A stretch of 64,000 nt of DNA, taken from positions 436,501-500,500 of the forward strand of contig OY848929.1 in assembly GCA_963693285.1 (NCBI GenBank). The letters run 5' to 3'. The DNA comes from Xestospongia muta (Eukaryota > Porifera > Demospongiae > Haplosclerida > Petrosiidae). The translations under genes and the position numbers were made by a program. This document shows, piece after piece, positions 33,168 to 44,889 of the stretch (its first letter is position 1; the number at the start of each line of letters is the position of its first letter). The notes under the pieces were generated by a model. It was given only the letters and a program-made list of their open reading frames with translations, had not been told where the DNA came from and searched no databases.

Positions 33168-36100
33168 CTACATACTGAGATCTTTGGTCCAATGCTGACA
33201 CTGTAGAAAATATTGTAAAGAACTTACTACATACTGAAATCTTTGGTCCAATGCTGACACTGTAGAAAATATTGTAAAGAACTTACTACATACTGAAGTC
33301 TTCGGTCCAATGCTGACACTGTAGAAAATATTGTAAAGAACTTACTACATACTGAAGTTTTCGGTCCAATGCTATAGAAAATATTGTAAAGAACTTACTA
33401 CATACTGAAGTCTTCGGTCCAATGCTGACACTGTAGAAAATATTGTAAAGAACTTACTACATACTGAAGTCTTCGGTCCAATGCTGACACTGTAGAAAAT
33501 ATTGTAAAGAACTTACTACATACTGAAGTTTTCGGTCCAATGCTATAGAAAATATTGTAAAGAACTTACTACATACTGAAGTTTTCGGTCCAATGCTATA
33601 GAAAATATTGTAAAGAACTTACTACATACTGAAGTCTTCAGTCCAATGCTGACACTGTAGAAAATATTGTAAAGAACTTACTACATACTGAAGTCTTCAG
33701 TCCAATGCTGACACTGTAGAAAATATTGTAAAGAACTTACTACATACTGAAGTTTTCGGTCCAATGCTATAGAAAATATTGTAAAGAACTTACTACATAC
33801 TGAAGTTTTCGGTCCAATGCTATAGAAAATATTGTAAAGAACTTACTACATACTGAAGTCTTCAGTCCAATGCTGACACTGTAGAAAATATTGTAAAGAA
33901 CTTACTACATACTGAAGTCTTCGGTCCAATGCTGACACTGTAGAAAATATTGTAAAGAACTTACTACATACGGAAGTCTTCGGTTCAATGCTGTAGAAAG
34001 TATTGTAAAGAACTTACTACATACTAAAGTCTTCGGTCCAATGCTGACACTGTAGAAAATATTGTAAAGAACTTACTACATACTGAAGTTTTCGGTCCAA
34101 TGCTATAGAAAATATTGTAAAGAACTTACTACATACTGAAGTTTTCGGTCCAATGCTATAGAAAATATTGTAAAGAACTTACTACATACTGAAGTCTTCG
34201 GTCCAATGCTGACACTGTAGAAAATATTGTAAAGAACTTACTACATACTGAAGTCTTCGGTCCAATGCTGACACTGTAGAAAATATTGTAAAGAACTTAC
34301 TACATACTGAAGTCTTTGGTCCAATGCTGACACTGTAGAAAATATTGTAAAGAACTTACTACATACTGAAGTCTTTGGTCCAATGCTGTAGAAAATATTG
34401 TAAAGAACTTACTACATACTGAAGTCTTCAGTCCAATGCTGACACTGTAGAAAATATTGTAAAGAGCTTACTACATACTGAAGTCTTCGGTCCAATGCTG
34501 ACACTGTAGAAAATATTGTAAAGAACTTACTACATACTGAAGTCTTTGGTCCAATGCTGACACTGTAGAAAATATTGTAAAGAACTTACTACATACTGAA
34601 GTCTTCGGTCCAATGCTGACACTGTAGAAAATATTGTAAAGAACTTACTACATACTGAAGTTTTCGGTCCAATGCTATAGAAAATATTGTAAAGAACTTA
34701 CTACATACTGAAGTCTTCGGTCCAATGCTGACACTGTAGAAAATATTGTAAAGAACTTACTACATACTGAAGTCTTCGGTCCAATGCTGACACTGTAGAA
34801 AATATTGTAAAGAACTTACTACATACTGAAGTTTTCGGTCCAATGCTATAGAAAATATTGTAAAGAACTTACTACATACTGAAGTTTTCGGTCCAATGCT
34901 ATAGAAAATATTGTAAAGAACTTACTACATACTGAAGTCTTCAGTCCAATGCTGACACTGTAGAAAATATTGTAAAGAACTTACTACATACTGAAGTCTT
35001 CGGTCCAATGCTGACACTGTAGAAAATATTGTAAAGAACTTACTACATACGGAAGTCTTCGGTTCAATGCTGTAGAAAGTATTGTAAAGAACTTACTACA
35101 TACTAAAGTCTTCGGTCCAATGCTGACACTGTAGAAAATATTGTAAAGAACTTACTACATACTGAAGTTTTCGGTCCAATGCTATAGAAAATATTGTAAA
35201 GAACTTACTACATACTGAAGTTTTCGGTCCAATGCTATAGAAAATATTGTAAAGAACTTACTACATACTGAAGTCTTCGGTCCAATGCTGACACTGTAGA
35301 AAATATTGTAAAGAACTTACTACATACTGAAGTCTTCGGTCCAATGCTGACACTGTAGAAAATATTGTAAAGAACTTACTACATACTGAAGTCTTCGGTC
35401 CAATGCTGACACTGTAGAAAATATTGTAAAGAACTTACTACATACGGAAGTCTTCGGTTCAATGCTATAGAAAGTATTGTAAAGAACTTACTACATACTA
35501 AAGTCTTCGGTCCAATGCTGACACTGTAGAAAATATTGTAAAGAACTTACTACATACTGAAGTCTTGGTCCAATGCTGACACTGTAGAAAATATTGTAAA
35601 GAACTTACTACATACTGAAGTCTTCGGTCCAATGCTGACACTGTAGAAAATATTGTAAAGAACTTACTACATACTGAAGTCTTCGGTCCAATGCTGACAC
35701 TGTAGAAAATATTGTAAAGAACTTACTACATACTGAAGTCTTTGGTCCAATGCTGTAGAAAATATTGTAAAGAACTTACTACATACTGAAGTCTTCGGTC
35801 CAATGCTGACACTGTAGAAAATATTGTAAAGAGCTTACTACATACTGAAGTCTTCGGTCCAATGCTGACACTGTAGAAAATATTGTAAAGAACTTACTAC
35901 ATACTGAAGTCTTTGGTCCAATGCTGACACTGTAGAAAATATTGTAAAGAACTTAACTACATACTGAAGTCTTCGGTCCAATGCTGACACTGTAGAAAAT
36001 ATTGTAAAGAACTTACTACATACTGAAGTCTTCGGTCCAATGCTGACACTGTAGAAAATATTGTAAAGAACTTACTACATACTGAAGTCTTCGGTCCAAT

Positions 36101-36852
36101 GCTGACACTGTAGAAAATATTGTAAAGAACTTACTACATACTGAAGTCTTTGGTCCAATGCTGTAGAAAATATTGTAAAGAACTTACTACATACTGAAGT
36201 CTTCGGTCCAATGCTGACACTGTAGAAAATATTGTAAAGAGCTTACTACATACTGAAGTCTTCGGTCCAATGCTGACACTGTAGAAAATATTGTAAAGAA
36301 CTTACTACATACTGAAGTCTTCGGTCCAATGCTGACACTGTAGAAAATATTGTAAAGAACGTACTACATACTGAAGTCTTCGGTCCAATGCTGACACTGT
36401 AGAAAATATTGTAAAGAACTTACTACATACTGAAGTCTTCGGTCCAATGCTGACACTGTAGAAAATATTGTAAAGAACTTACTACATACTGAAGTCTTCG
36501 GTCCAATGCTGACACTGTAGAAAATATTGTAAAGAACTTACTACATACTGAAGTCTTTGGTCCAATGCTGTAGAAAATATTGTAAAGAACTTACTACATA
36601 CTGAAGTCTTCGGTCCAATGCTGACACTGTAGAAAATATTGTAAAGAGCTTACTACATACTGAAGTCTTCGGTCCAATGCTGACACTGTAGAAAATATTG
36701 TAAAGAACTTACTACATACTGAAGTCTTCGGTCCAATGCTGACACTGTAGAAAATATTGTAAAGAACTTACTACATACTGAAGTCTTCGGTCCAATGCTG
36801 ACACTGTAGAAAATATTGTAAAAAACTTACTACATACTGAAGTCTTTGGTCC
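33168..36852. repeat. 59/53-bp minisatellite, about 63 units
   Basis: Head-to-tail array of a unit containing TACATACTGAAGTCTTCGGT, CCAATGCTGACACTGTAG and AAAATATTGTAAAGAACTT. Long units are 59 bp; short units lack GACACT and are 53 bp. Variants (TTTTCGG, CTTCAG, CTTTGG, CGGAAG, AAAGAGCTT) are arranged in higher-order blocks of about 1,081 bp and about 407 bp. There are no unique spacers and no ORF. Confidence 0.98.
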
Positions 36853-36959
36853 TGAAATTCTTGTAATCCTGTAGATACCAAAAACATTAGTTGTGTACTA
36901 ACAAACATTGGGTTAGTAACTTACTTCTTTAACAAACCTCTTTTCATTGATAATGATGA

Positions 36960-37640
36960 TAAACTAATAAGGCCCGAAGATTGAAGAGTAAAAAAAGCTT
37001 AAGCTTTAAAACTCTGCAGTACTAGTCTTTAAGGTTCAATGAAAAATATTTCAAGCTGCATGTCTTGAAAAAATAATAAAAAATTAAGCTGTCTTAAGAA
37101 AATTAAACTTTCTTTTAAAAGTAATTATTCTCGATATGCACAAAATGACTTTATACAAAGCTGTCTTTAATGCTAAAGCTGTTTAAATGAAATTATGCAA
37201 AACTCAAAACCTGAAGAAAATTTCACTCATATATAGTTAAATGATGTTTTGCTGTGATGTTACGTGGACTATTAAAAACGTTATGCTGCCTTGAAACTGT
37301 CTCAAATTGTCTGACATACAGAAGCTGTTCAGCTTAATGCTCAATTTTGAAAGCCGTGTCTATTAATCCCGGATTACTGAAGCTGTCTTAAAGACCCGGT
37401 TTTGAAGCTATCTTTAAGGACTAATTTCCAGAAGCTGTCTTTAAAGGCTCAGTTTACAGAAACTGTCTTTAAATGACTAATTATGAAACTGTCTTTAAAG
37501 CTCAATTCAAAAGCTATCTTTCTACTGAAGACCCAATTTTGGAAACTGTCTTTCAGTACAAAAGCTGTCTTTGGAATGACCCAATTGAAATATACACAAA
37601 GCTGAGAAAATTTATGCATGAAACTGATCCCAGGAAATTA
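36960..37640. repeat. Degenerate AARCTGTCTTTAAAG repeat
   Basis: A motif close to GAAGCTGTCTTTAAAGACTC recurs more than ten times at irregular spacing of about 25-40 bp, with many substitutions, for example near 37381-37580. It looks like an old decayed tandem array. No ORF is seen. Confidence 0.7.
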
Positions 37641-37743
37641 CCACTGTTGTAGTGATTATTAAAAAAGCTTGCTTGAAGAAACTCTTGAAGCTAAGGCAGC
37701 AGTGTGCTTTGCAATACAGCTGCACAAATCCATAATAGAACAA

Positions 37744-37794
37744 TAGAAACTAGTCCTCGTGTAGTACGGTACACACAGGTGTCACTAGTTTCTA
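37744..37794. repeat. Imperfect palindrome with 11-bp arms
   Basis: TAGAAACTAGT at 37744-37754 is matched by ACTAGTTTCTA at 37784-37794. Inside the 29-bp loop, GTGTAG and GTACACAC partly pair. It may be the end of a mobile element or a hairpin. Confidence 0.6.
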
Positions 37795-37944
37795 CAATAC
37801 ATTATATATTAGGACTTCCATCTCCTTATAATGAACTGTATTAGTGCCTAGTTCTGTTATAGAATGTAGTAGTACAGTTACTGTCACATAGCGTACAATT
37901 ACTAAACAAAAAGACAAGGTAACTCACAGTTCTGAAGGAAGACA

Positions 37945-38290
37945 AGCAAGACAAGACAAGACAAAACAAGACAAGACAAACAACAAAATAAAATAAAATA
38001 AAATAATACAGAGGTGTATGCAGACATAATACACCCAGTAAAAGCTGGGGAAAAACTAGACCCAGTAAAAGCTGGGGAAAACTTAGGTAACCCAGAAAAA
38101 GCTGGGTAAAAAAAGTAGACGGGCCACAAAAAAAATAGTCTACATGCTCAAAATGTATCAATTATCTAGACCTAAGAAAACCAGGAGCACATGATACCTT
38201 GTCGATCATGCACTCCTATCAAAAACTAGATGACCCAGTCTATAAAAACTAAGTGGTGGCCCAGTCTACAAAAACTAGATGGCCCAGATA
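37945..38290. repeat. Simple repeats and CCAGTAAAAGCTGG units
   Basis: Holds ACAAG and AAAAT simple repeats (about 37945-38005), then three copies of CCCAGNAAAAGCTGGG (38034-38110), then GGCCCAGTCTAYAAAAACTA copies (38230-38285). The hydrophobic minus-strand frame across it is low-complexity and is not called a gene. Confidence 0.65.
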
Positions 38291-38951
38291 CCGTCAGGTC
38301 AAAGCCAAACTGTGGGCCAGAAATGATTCTCTACCGAAGCGAACACACAGTGATAACCCAACTAGACACAAACAAATCCCTTAGATACACCGGTGTATCA
38401 ACAAATGGACTTGTAACAGAACATAGGGAGATGGAAGTCTATATTGTCATGTGCCGTTAACATGCAAGTCTTCACTTTAGTCCATCATATGTCGTCCATC
38501 ATGCAACTACCCGATACATGAGACAGTGTACACTACATACATGAACAGACTTACAGATTACCAATAATATCCAACAATATTGGACCTCAACAAAGTCACA
38601 AGTACTAACAGTCCTCAAGAATTCAACAACAATTCTGAAAGTGAGTAGATCTCCTCTAGGGACTCAATTCTTGAAACCAGGTAATTTTGCAGACTCACTC
38701 TTTTTATACTACATTTTTCCCGGGCTTATACCGAGCATGCGCAGTAATTATCCATAGCCAGAGCTACCAGTATGACAAACCAGTCTTACCAGTACTTCAT
38801 TATTTCTTATTAAAAACATTAAACAATGATACTTTGATAAGCACAATGTATGAAGTTATCAAAAATGAAGCATTCTGATTGGTCAGTGCAACACTACATT
38901 TCCGCCATCACATTTAAGCTATGAATATTAATTGATTACAATAATATTACT
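38291..38951. other. Spacer with promoter-like boxes but no recognised gene
   Basis: Contains GCATGCGCAG (about 38737-38746, NRF1-like) and TGATTGGTCAG (about 38876-38886, a reversed CCAAT box). The nearest recognised gene, TMEM53-like, ends here rather than starting. No long ORF is seen on either strand. Confidence 0.35.
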
Positions 38952-39800
38952 TTAAATATTGTCTGGTAAAAAGCCAATTTTACATAGAAATCTAGTCACT
39001 TGATCTTGATATTCATCTGGATACATCATAAAATGTCTGACGTGTTCGGAATTTTCCCATATCTTTATTTCCACGTCTCTTTCTTTTTCTTTTTGTTTAA
39101 AGGTCAATTCACGTACTCTTTCAATAGGAACCACAGTATCAGTTTCAGAACAAAGATACAACTGTGGTACCCCCTCAAGTAAATGACTTTGAAATGCCAA
39201 GTCAGCTTCTCGTCTCTTTCGTTTTCCATTTAGTGCCTCTATGGTAATTCCAGTCAAAGCAGCAGCGAATGCATAGGCATAATAAATAAAACCTCCTTGT
39301 TTTAACAATAATTTAGAAGCTTCTGTTCCAGCTTTATACGAAAATTCTGCAGGACCACTATCAAATATAATTCCTTTAAGGTCAATGTTAGGATACTGGG
39401 AGAGGTAATGCTGTAGTGTTGGTAGAACAACTATTGGACCACCTGAAAATAACTGAAGTAAAACATTGACTGGTTTGGTAGATATAGTTTTGAGAATATT
39501 AATTGTAAGTTTAGTTCCTCTTGTAGAAAACCACAAGTCTAGTAAAGAGGGGACAATAGCTAGAGTCGGTAAACCAAAGTTAGTATATAAGTTAGCATAC
39601 TTCTGTAGCGCTTTGTGATTCGATCCTGACCAACCTACTAAGATAATTAAATGGTTACTGTTTGTTTGTTTTTGAGGTAGATAAAACTTCCCTTTGATCT
39701 TCTTCATTGAGCCAGTCAAATGATTGGTCTGATATGTGGCCAAAGTAAGAGATCTCACAAGAGACAATGAGCTTGAAAATGTCCTCCCGGATTTCCACAT
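38952..39800 (-). CDS. TMEM53-like protein (DUF829 alpha/beta hydrolase fold)
   Basis: 282 residues in one exon. TMEM53 family proteins are membrane-linked, often at the nuclear envelope, with an alpha/beta-hydrolase-like fold. Landmarks in order are LIILVGWSGS near residue 55 (the family GW[AS]G motif), LLQLFSGG with the nucleophile-position Ser, GIIFDSGPAEFSY, PQLYLCSETDTVVP and SEHVRHFMMYPDEY. Length is close to vertebrate TMEM53. The start chosen is the first Met (MWKSGRTFSSS); a basic, hydroxylated N-terminus could be targeting sequence. Absence of introns contrasts with neighbours of similar size and could reflect retroposition or intron loss. Confidence 0.8.
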   Translation of the reverse strand: MWKSGRTFSSSLSLVRSLTLATYQTNHLTGSMKKIKGKFYLPQKQTNSNHLIILVGWSGSNHKALQKYANLYTNFGLPTLAIVPSLLDLWFSTRGTKLTINILKTISTKPVNVLLQLFSGGPIVVLPTLQHYLSQYPNIDLKGIIFDSGPAEFSYKAGTEASKLLLKQGGFIYYAYAFAAALTGITIEALNGKRKRREADLAFQSHLLEGVPQLYLCSETDTVVPIERVRELTFKQKEKERDVEIKIWENSEHVRHFMMYPDEYQDQVTRFLCKIGFLPDNI

Positions 39801-40586
39801 GTTTTTTATTAATTAATATTCATAACAGCAATTAATGAGCTCAGCAACTGTCATAGCAATTTTGTTTGCAATTTTTATCCCAGAACAAGAAATATCAGGA
39901 AATTTTTATCATACCAACCTAAAAATTATCCTAGGACATAAAAACTTGCTGGCAATTTTTATCCTAGGATGAAATTTTTCAAGAAAAAACTTTTATTCTT
40001 GTATTTCTCAGGATAATTTTTATACTATGAGAATATGTTTATGTAATTTTGTGATCATCCTACCTATTTGATGTTGTTCATCCATCCATCCATTCATCCA
40101 TTCATCCATCCATCCATCCATTCATCTATCCATCAATCTGTTCATCCATCCATCCATCCATTCATCCATCCATCCATCCATTCATCTATCCATCCATCCA
40201 TCCATCTATCCATTCATTCATTCCATCATATATCCTGACAATCACAACAACCACATTCTCACTCCATACCTTTCACTCAATCAAGCAAAGACTTTAGTAA
40301 TTTTCTTCAGTTTATACTAGGTTAACACAATTGGAATTAGCCATTTTGGCCTGGTAGGACAAAAATTTATAACAGTGGCAAAAATTTCAAAAGAAAAGTT
40401 GGAATTATTTAGTCCTAGGACAAAACTTTGGGAGGAGACAATTTTTTTTTCATGACACAACCTTGCCTGTGTTGCTATGTAATGTGCTAAATAATCATAC
40501 TTAATAATAGTTAGAGTACATGTATTATGTAGATTTCATAGTCCATGACAACAATACAATAAGAGACATGTATAATTCTGTATTGT
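39801..40586. repeat. Spacer with CATC tetranucleotide array and TCCTAGGA-centred repeats
   Basis: 40078-40226 is a (CATC)n/CATTCATC simple array. Around it, AATTTTTATCCTAGGA-like phrases recur (39880-39990 and inverted near 40360-40440), suggesting a dispersed or inverted element. No ORF is seen. Confidence 0.65.
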
Positions 40587-40982
40587 TTAATTTTCTATGA
40601 GCTGGTTCATATGATCCTCTCTCTCTTTCATACGTTGCAGACAATTTTCACATTGTTCAGTTGTTTGACGGAGCTTATCAGTCAAATGAGGATCAAACAA
40701 TGTGACGACATCAATATTTAGCAGATGACTTCTCACTAAGTAATACATGGACATACATAGAGATATTATGTAACTCACTACTGGCTTCGTTGAGACGTTG
40801 TTGCGTTTCCTTTAACATTCTGCTAAGCTCCTCAACTTTAGATAGTTCAGAATGGAACGAATAAACATCAGCTGTATTTGCTTTATCTGTAGCAGAGAGG
40901 TTGCAAATGATTTTTTGTTTTATTTTAATTGTTGACCTGGTACATGCTCAGTTTGTTCCCTATCCTTAGAATTGGTTCTCAT
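40587..40982 (-). CDS. Small coiled-coil protein, unrecognised
   Basis: Three exons (40937-40982, about 40780-40886, 40587-40735) join in frame to about 100 residues. Sequence starts MRTNSKDREQTEHVPD, runs through HSELSKVEELSRMLKETQQR to LLNIDVVTLFDPHLTDKL and ends REDHMNQLIEN. It is charged and heptad-like throughout, as in small subunits of tethering or organelle-positioning complexes, but I do not recognise the family. Donor and acceptor sites are all canonical (the exon 2 donor is GTGAGT). Divergent from the next gene, 266 bp away. Confidence 0.6.
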
Positions 40983-41248
40983 CTGCAATTAATATATAAA
41001 CCTTATAAATCCCAAACCTCTGTTATATTATATTAAAATGGTATACCTCAGGGCCCTCCATTCAGCTGCAGGCCTAGAGTCCTTTAACACGGAGTTTAAC
41101 GGAAGAGTCCAAAATAATGTAATAAACATTAATAGTATACGGAGAAGTTAATTAATTTTGTTTCCATTACATTTCTATACTAATTTCAGAAGACTTCCGC
41201 ATACGTCCGTATAGGCGTGTAGACCTGCGTCAGCAGCAAGATGCAAAA
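40983..41248. promoter_or_regulatory. Divergent promoter region
   Basis: 266 bp between opposite start codons. An open stretch from about 41190 continues in frame into the plus-strand gene (EDFRIRPYRRVD) after an acceptor-like TTTCAG, so that gene may have an upstream exon. Confidence 0.35.
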
Positions 41249-42809
41249 ATGTATGAACAAGAAGTAATTATCACTAAAATGGAATATCCAAAAGAATTTA
41301 CGACTAGAAAACGACCTATCAGTCCAGATAGAATATCTGTTATTAGCATTGATAGTGATGACGATCTTCAAGAACCCAAACACAAGATTCTAAAGGTCCC
41401 TGCACAGCCACTTATGACACCCACACTGGTCAGTAAACTGTTGATGTCTGTTTAATATAACAACTATCTATTTTCAGACACAAGTTCTAGGTAAAGAGTC
41501 TAAAAGTCAGCCATCTGGTAAAGGAAAGCAAAAATTAAAAGTCAATGGGACACTCCCTAATAAACCTCGTTCAAAATTTGACAATGAAGAAACATTGTTA
41601 ATACCAGCTTATGAGGACCAGCCAGTTGATGAATCATCATATTCACTTACTGATCTCCAGGCGGTGGACTTACATCTTAAAGATATTGGTGATATTGGTC
41701 AGCTTGTGTGTGATCTTTTTGAGATTTTGAACAATGCTATCAGTAAACGTCAATATCTTCCTGAGGATAGGCTTAAAATTATTCTTAATGCCAGTCAGAA
41801 TTGGAAACGAGAAGATTGTGTTCGCAAAATGCATCAGATTTTATGTGCAGATTTAGAATTGAGACCTCCTTGTAATCCTAGTACTTCTCTGATTCTAAAC
41901 ACCATTTCAACTTCTCTTAATGGCCTGATGACATCTTTATTATCTTCAAATCCCTCTAATCTTATTGCTCTTCAATGTCATCTTCACTACATTGTCAATG
42001 TGCTAACGAGACACCATTCTTTAGCAGAAAATAAACAGTATAGTGTAAAAGAGATGACCATTCAGATTGATAAAGTATTGAAAAGGTCAATATTAAAACA
42101 AATTGTAGGTCTCTTATCAACAGTGAATCATCTGTTATTGGAATCTTCAACGACACTTGGTATTCTTAATGAGCTGCATCAGGACTTACAAACACTACTT
42201 TGCTTACCTCTTCTTTCTACATCCAGTTCTAAAGCAAAAGACATTGCTTGTCTTGTTGTGGAAGAACTCGGTCAAATACATTCTTTAAATGAACGAAAAA
42301 CTTTGCTGCAACTACTACCTTCTGATCTGTTACGTGAGAAGATAATTGATTTACATTTGGAGAAAGAATGTTGTTTTCACTCATCAGCTGATCACTTCAG
42401 AAATACAGAACTATTTCAAAATGCAGAGAGTAGTTTCTCCAAATTTTGTTGTGTTCATCTTTGTCGTATGCCGTACCAACACAATGGTAAACTCCAAGAT
42501 CCAAGTTATTTGTTGTTTCTTCTTTGTTCACTTCTTCAAGCACTTCTCTCTTTACATATGGGTGGACCAACAGTATCCTTTCCATTCTTAACAAGCCACA
42601 CCCCCACTATTGATATTTCATGTTCAGCAGAATCTCGAGGGATTTTAGCTAGTGTTAAGAGTCACATACCTCATTTTATTGATAGATTAATGGAGGATGC
42701 CAATATATTAGAATATTTAGTACAGCCAAAATGCTGGATGTATTTACAACTATTATGTAAAATGACCGACTTAACTGGTCAGACCATTGGACCATCATTC
42801 ACTTCATAG
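41249..42809 (+). CDS. Helical protein with N-terminal SUMO-interacting motif
   Basis: Exon 1 (41249-41418) encodes a basic N-terminus and ISVISIDSDDD, a good SUMO-interacting motif: hydrophobic core followed by acids. Exon 2 (41478-42809) is one uninterrupted frame of about 440 codons, rich in Leu and predicted helical (DIGQLVCDLFEILNNAIS, LQCHLHYIVNVLTRHH, LLFLLCSLLQALLSLH). The combination of an N-terminal SIM and a C-terminal all-helical domain recalls the SIMC1/SLF2 family that recruits SMC5/6. I cannot confirm this from motifs alone, so no symbol is given. The start may be upstream, because the frame stays open to a TTTCAG acceptor near 41190. Confidence 0.65.
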
Positions 42810-42931
42810 ATACATATTTTTGTAATCATTATTGAAATTACCATTACTATCCTGATTAATTTTGATATGTGATCTTATCCTCAATGCTGTGTGTGTGGGT
42901 TGGGAGTTTGGGTGTGACTTTCAAGGTGCAA

Positions 42932-44768
42932 ATGTGGAGGCTTTGGTCTCAGTTATGGGACAGTAACCTGTCTTCTCAATCTATTAGTACACGTGCTCTA
43001 AGGAGATGTAAGTAAAATTGTTGTTATAAACTAATAGGATAGTAGTTCATCCATATATGATCTGTGAAAGTTATAGAATTTCTTTTTAGCTGTTCAATCC
43101 ACTATCAGATTGTTAAATGAGTCTGCTAATTTTAACAATCGCTTACCTAACTCATTGAGACCTTATTTAAAACATTTAGTAAACAAACATGACAAGCTAG
43201 TAGAACAAATAGCACAAGAGAAGGTTGGCATCATTTGATGACGGATTTTTTGATTTTAGTAACTTTTATAGATAAATCAAGAGGAATATCAAAGTAAATT
43301 TCGCAACCTTTCTGACCTTGAAGGTATTGTATCTCTTGTCAGACAATTAGAAAAAACAGAAGAGGTAATATCTTATTGTTTAAAATAACATACTCTGTGT
43401 TTGAGTTAGGATTTATATGCAAATCAATCTCTTTTGAGTGATTTACAATTGAAAAATGAAGCAGAGCTTGAAATTGTGGAATGTCAAAAGCAGATAAATC
43501 ATCTTGAGGTACAGCACTCTCGTTTAATGCTAAATTATGATGTGAACAATACAATAGAGAATGATAGTAAAGCAGTTGGTTCCACGTGATCAAGCTGATC
43601 TTAATAGTGCTATGGTAGAAGTAAGAGCAGGTAGGGTCCAGTCCATGTAATTAAACTTTTATTGGGGGGTCTGGTACATGTAATTAGGTGTTGGTGGCCA
43701 GGAAGCATCATTGTTTGCAACTGATGTATTTCACATGTATGAAAGGTACAGATCATTATTAATTGTTGTGTAATAATGATATGTGAATTAGATATGCACA
43801 ATACAAAGGGTGGATGTATGAGACGTTATCTATTGTCAGTAGTAGAACAGGAGGATATATGGTATTAAACTTAGTACTGTAGCCATGTTTATTTCCCTGT
43901 CAATAGAACGCCAGTGCATCTATTACTGGACAAGGTGTGTTTGGAATCTTAAAGGTAAGAGACTGTAGTAAGAGAATATAAGTGATATTTCTATATCAGT
44001 TTGAGAGTGGTTCACATCGAGTTCAACGTATCCCCGTCACAGAAACTCAAGGCCGAGTACATACGAGTACTGCAACTGTAGCAATCTTACCTCAACCTTC
44101 TGAGGTATATTATACAATAAAAGTAATATGATCTTATTACAATAGATTGATGTGGACATCAAACCAAGTGATCTTAAAATAGACACATTTAAAGCAAGTG
44201 GGTACGTTATCATTTATTATCACATGACTGTCATGTGACAATAATAGAGCTGGAGGTCAACATGTAAATACCACAGATAGTGCTGTACGCATCACTCATC
44301 TACCAACGGGAACTGTTGTCAATATGCAAGAAGAAAGATCTCAGCATCGGGTAAAAATGAAGTTATTGTTTAAGGAAAATAACACTTTGTTTATTAGAAC
44401 AGAGATAAAGCTATGCGTGTGTTGAGAGCACGAATATATGATGTAAAGCGAAAACAACTTGAAGAGGAGAGATCAGAACAACGCAAGCAACAGATAGGTA
44501 CTGGAGAGAGACACGAAAGAATAAGAACTTACAACTTTCCTCAGGTAAGTAAGTTCCATCTTCATACACAATATCTTAGACAATAATTCCTCCTCAGGAT
44601 CGAGTGACTGATCATAGAGTAGGCTGTACTGTGTATGGAGCATCTGAGTTTTTGACAGGGACTCATCTCCTTGATGAAATGATAGTTGAATTGAGAGAAC
44701 AGTCAGAACACTTAGCTATAAAAAGATTAGTAGAGGAACATAGTTATAAACTTGATCAACAAGACTAA
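42932..44768 (+). CDS. Organellar peptide chain release factor 1
   Basis: Class I release factor that ends translation at UAA/UAG, likely in mitochondria (MTRF1/MTRF1L group). The basic amphipathic start [19 protein letters not shown] fits a targeting peptide. Then come helical N-terminal exons, [32 protein letters not shown] with the PxT stop-codon tripeptide, and [15 protein letters not shown] with the GGQ that triggers peptide release. [17 protein letters not shown] and a short C-terminus follow. Ten or more short introns are present. It converges on BRD8, with a 121-bp gap. Whether it is MTRF1 or MTRF1L would need a tree; the standard PxT loop favours the MTRF1L type. Confidence 0.9.
44220..44238. 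promoter_or_regulatory. Paired E-box motif in release-factor intron
   Basis: TCACATGA, CTG, TCATGTGA, a perfect inverted repeat with a 3-bp spacer, filling much of a short intron. Confidence 0.45.
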
Positions 44769-44889
44769 AAATGTCATATTAACCATAAACCTCTGCATGA
44801 AAGTTTGGAAATGAGACTGATGTGTATAGAGTTCAAAATTACAGATGTATCATAAATGCCTAAAAATGGATACATCAATTGTGAACAGG

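Noticed and set aside
33168..36852. CRISPR-like array
   Set aside because: The repeats are contiguous head to tail with no unique spacers, and the host is a metazoan; it is a minisatellite.
37841..38161. 106-codon hydrophobic minus-strand frame
   Set aside because: Phe/Leu/Tyr runs come from AAAAT and ACAAG simple repeats; no family or splice support.
41038..41160. Upstream ATG exon for the SIM-containing gene
   Set aside because: Joining its GTAATA donor to the acceptor near 41190 puts the next exon out of frame and hits a stop.
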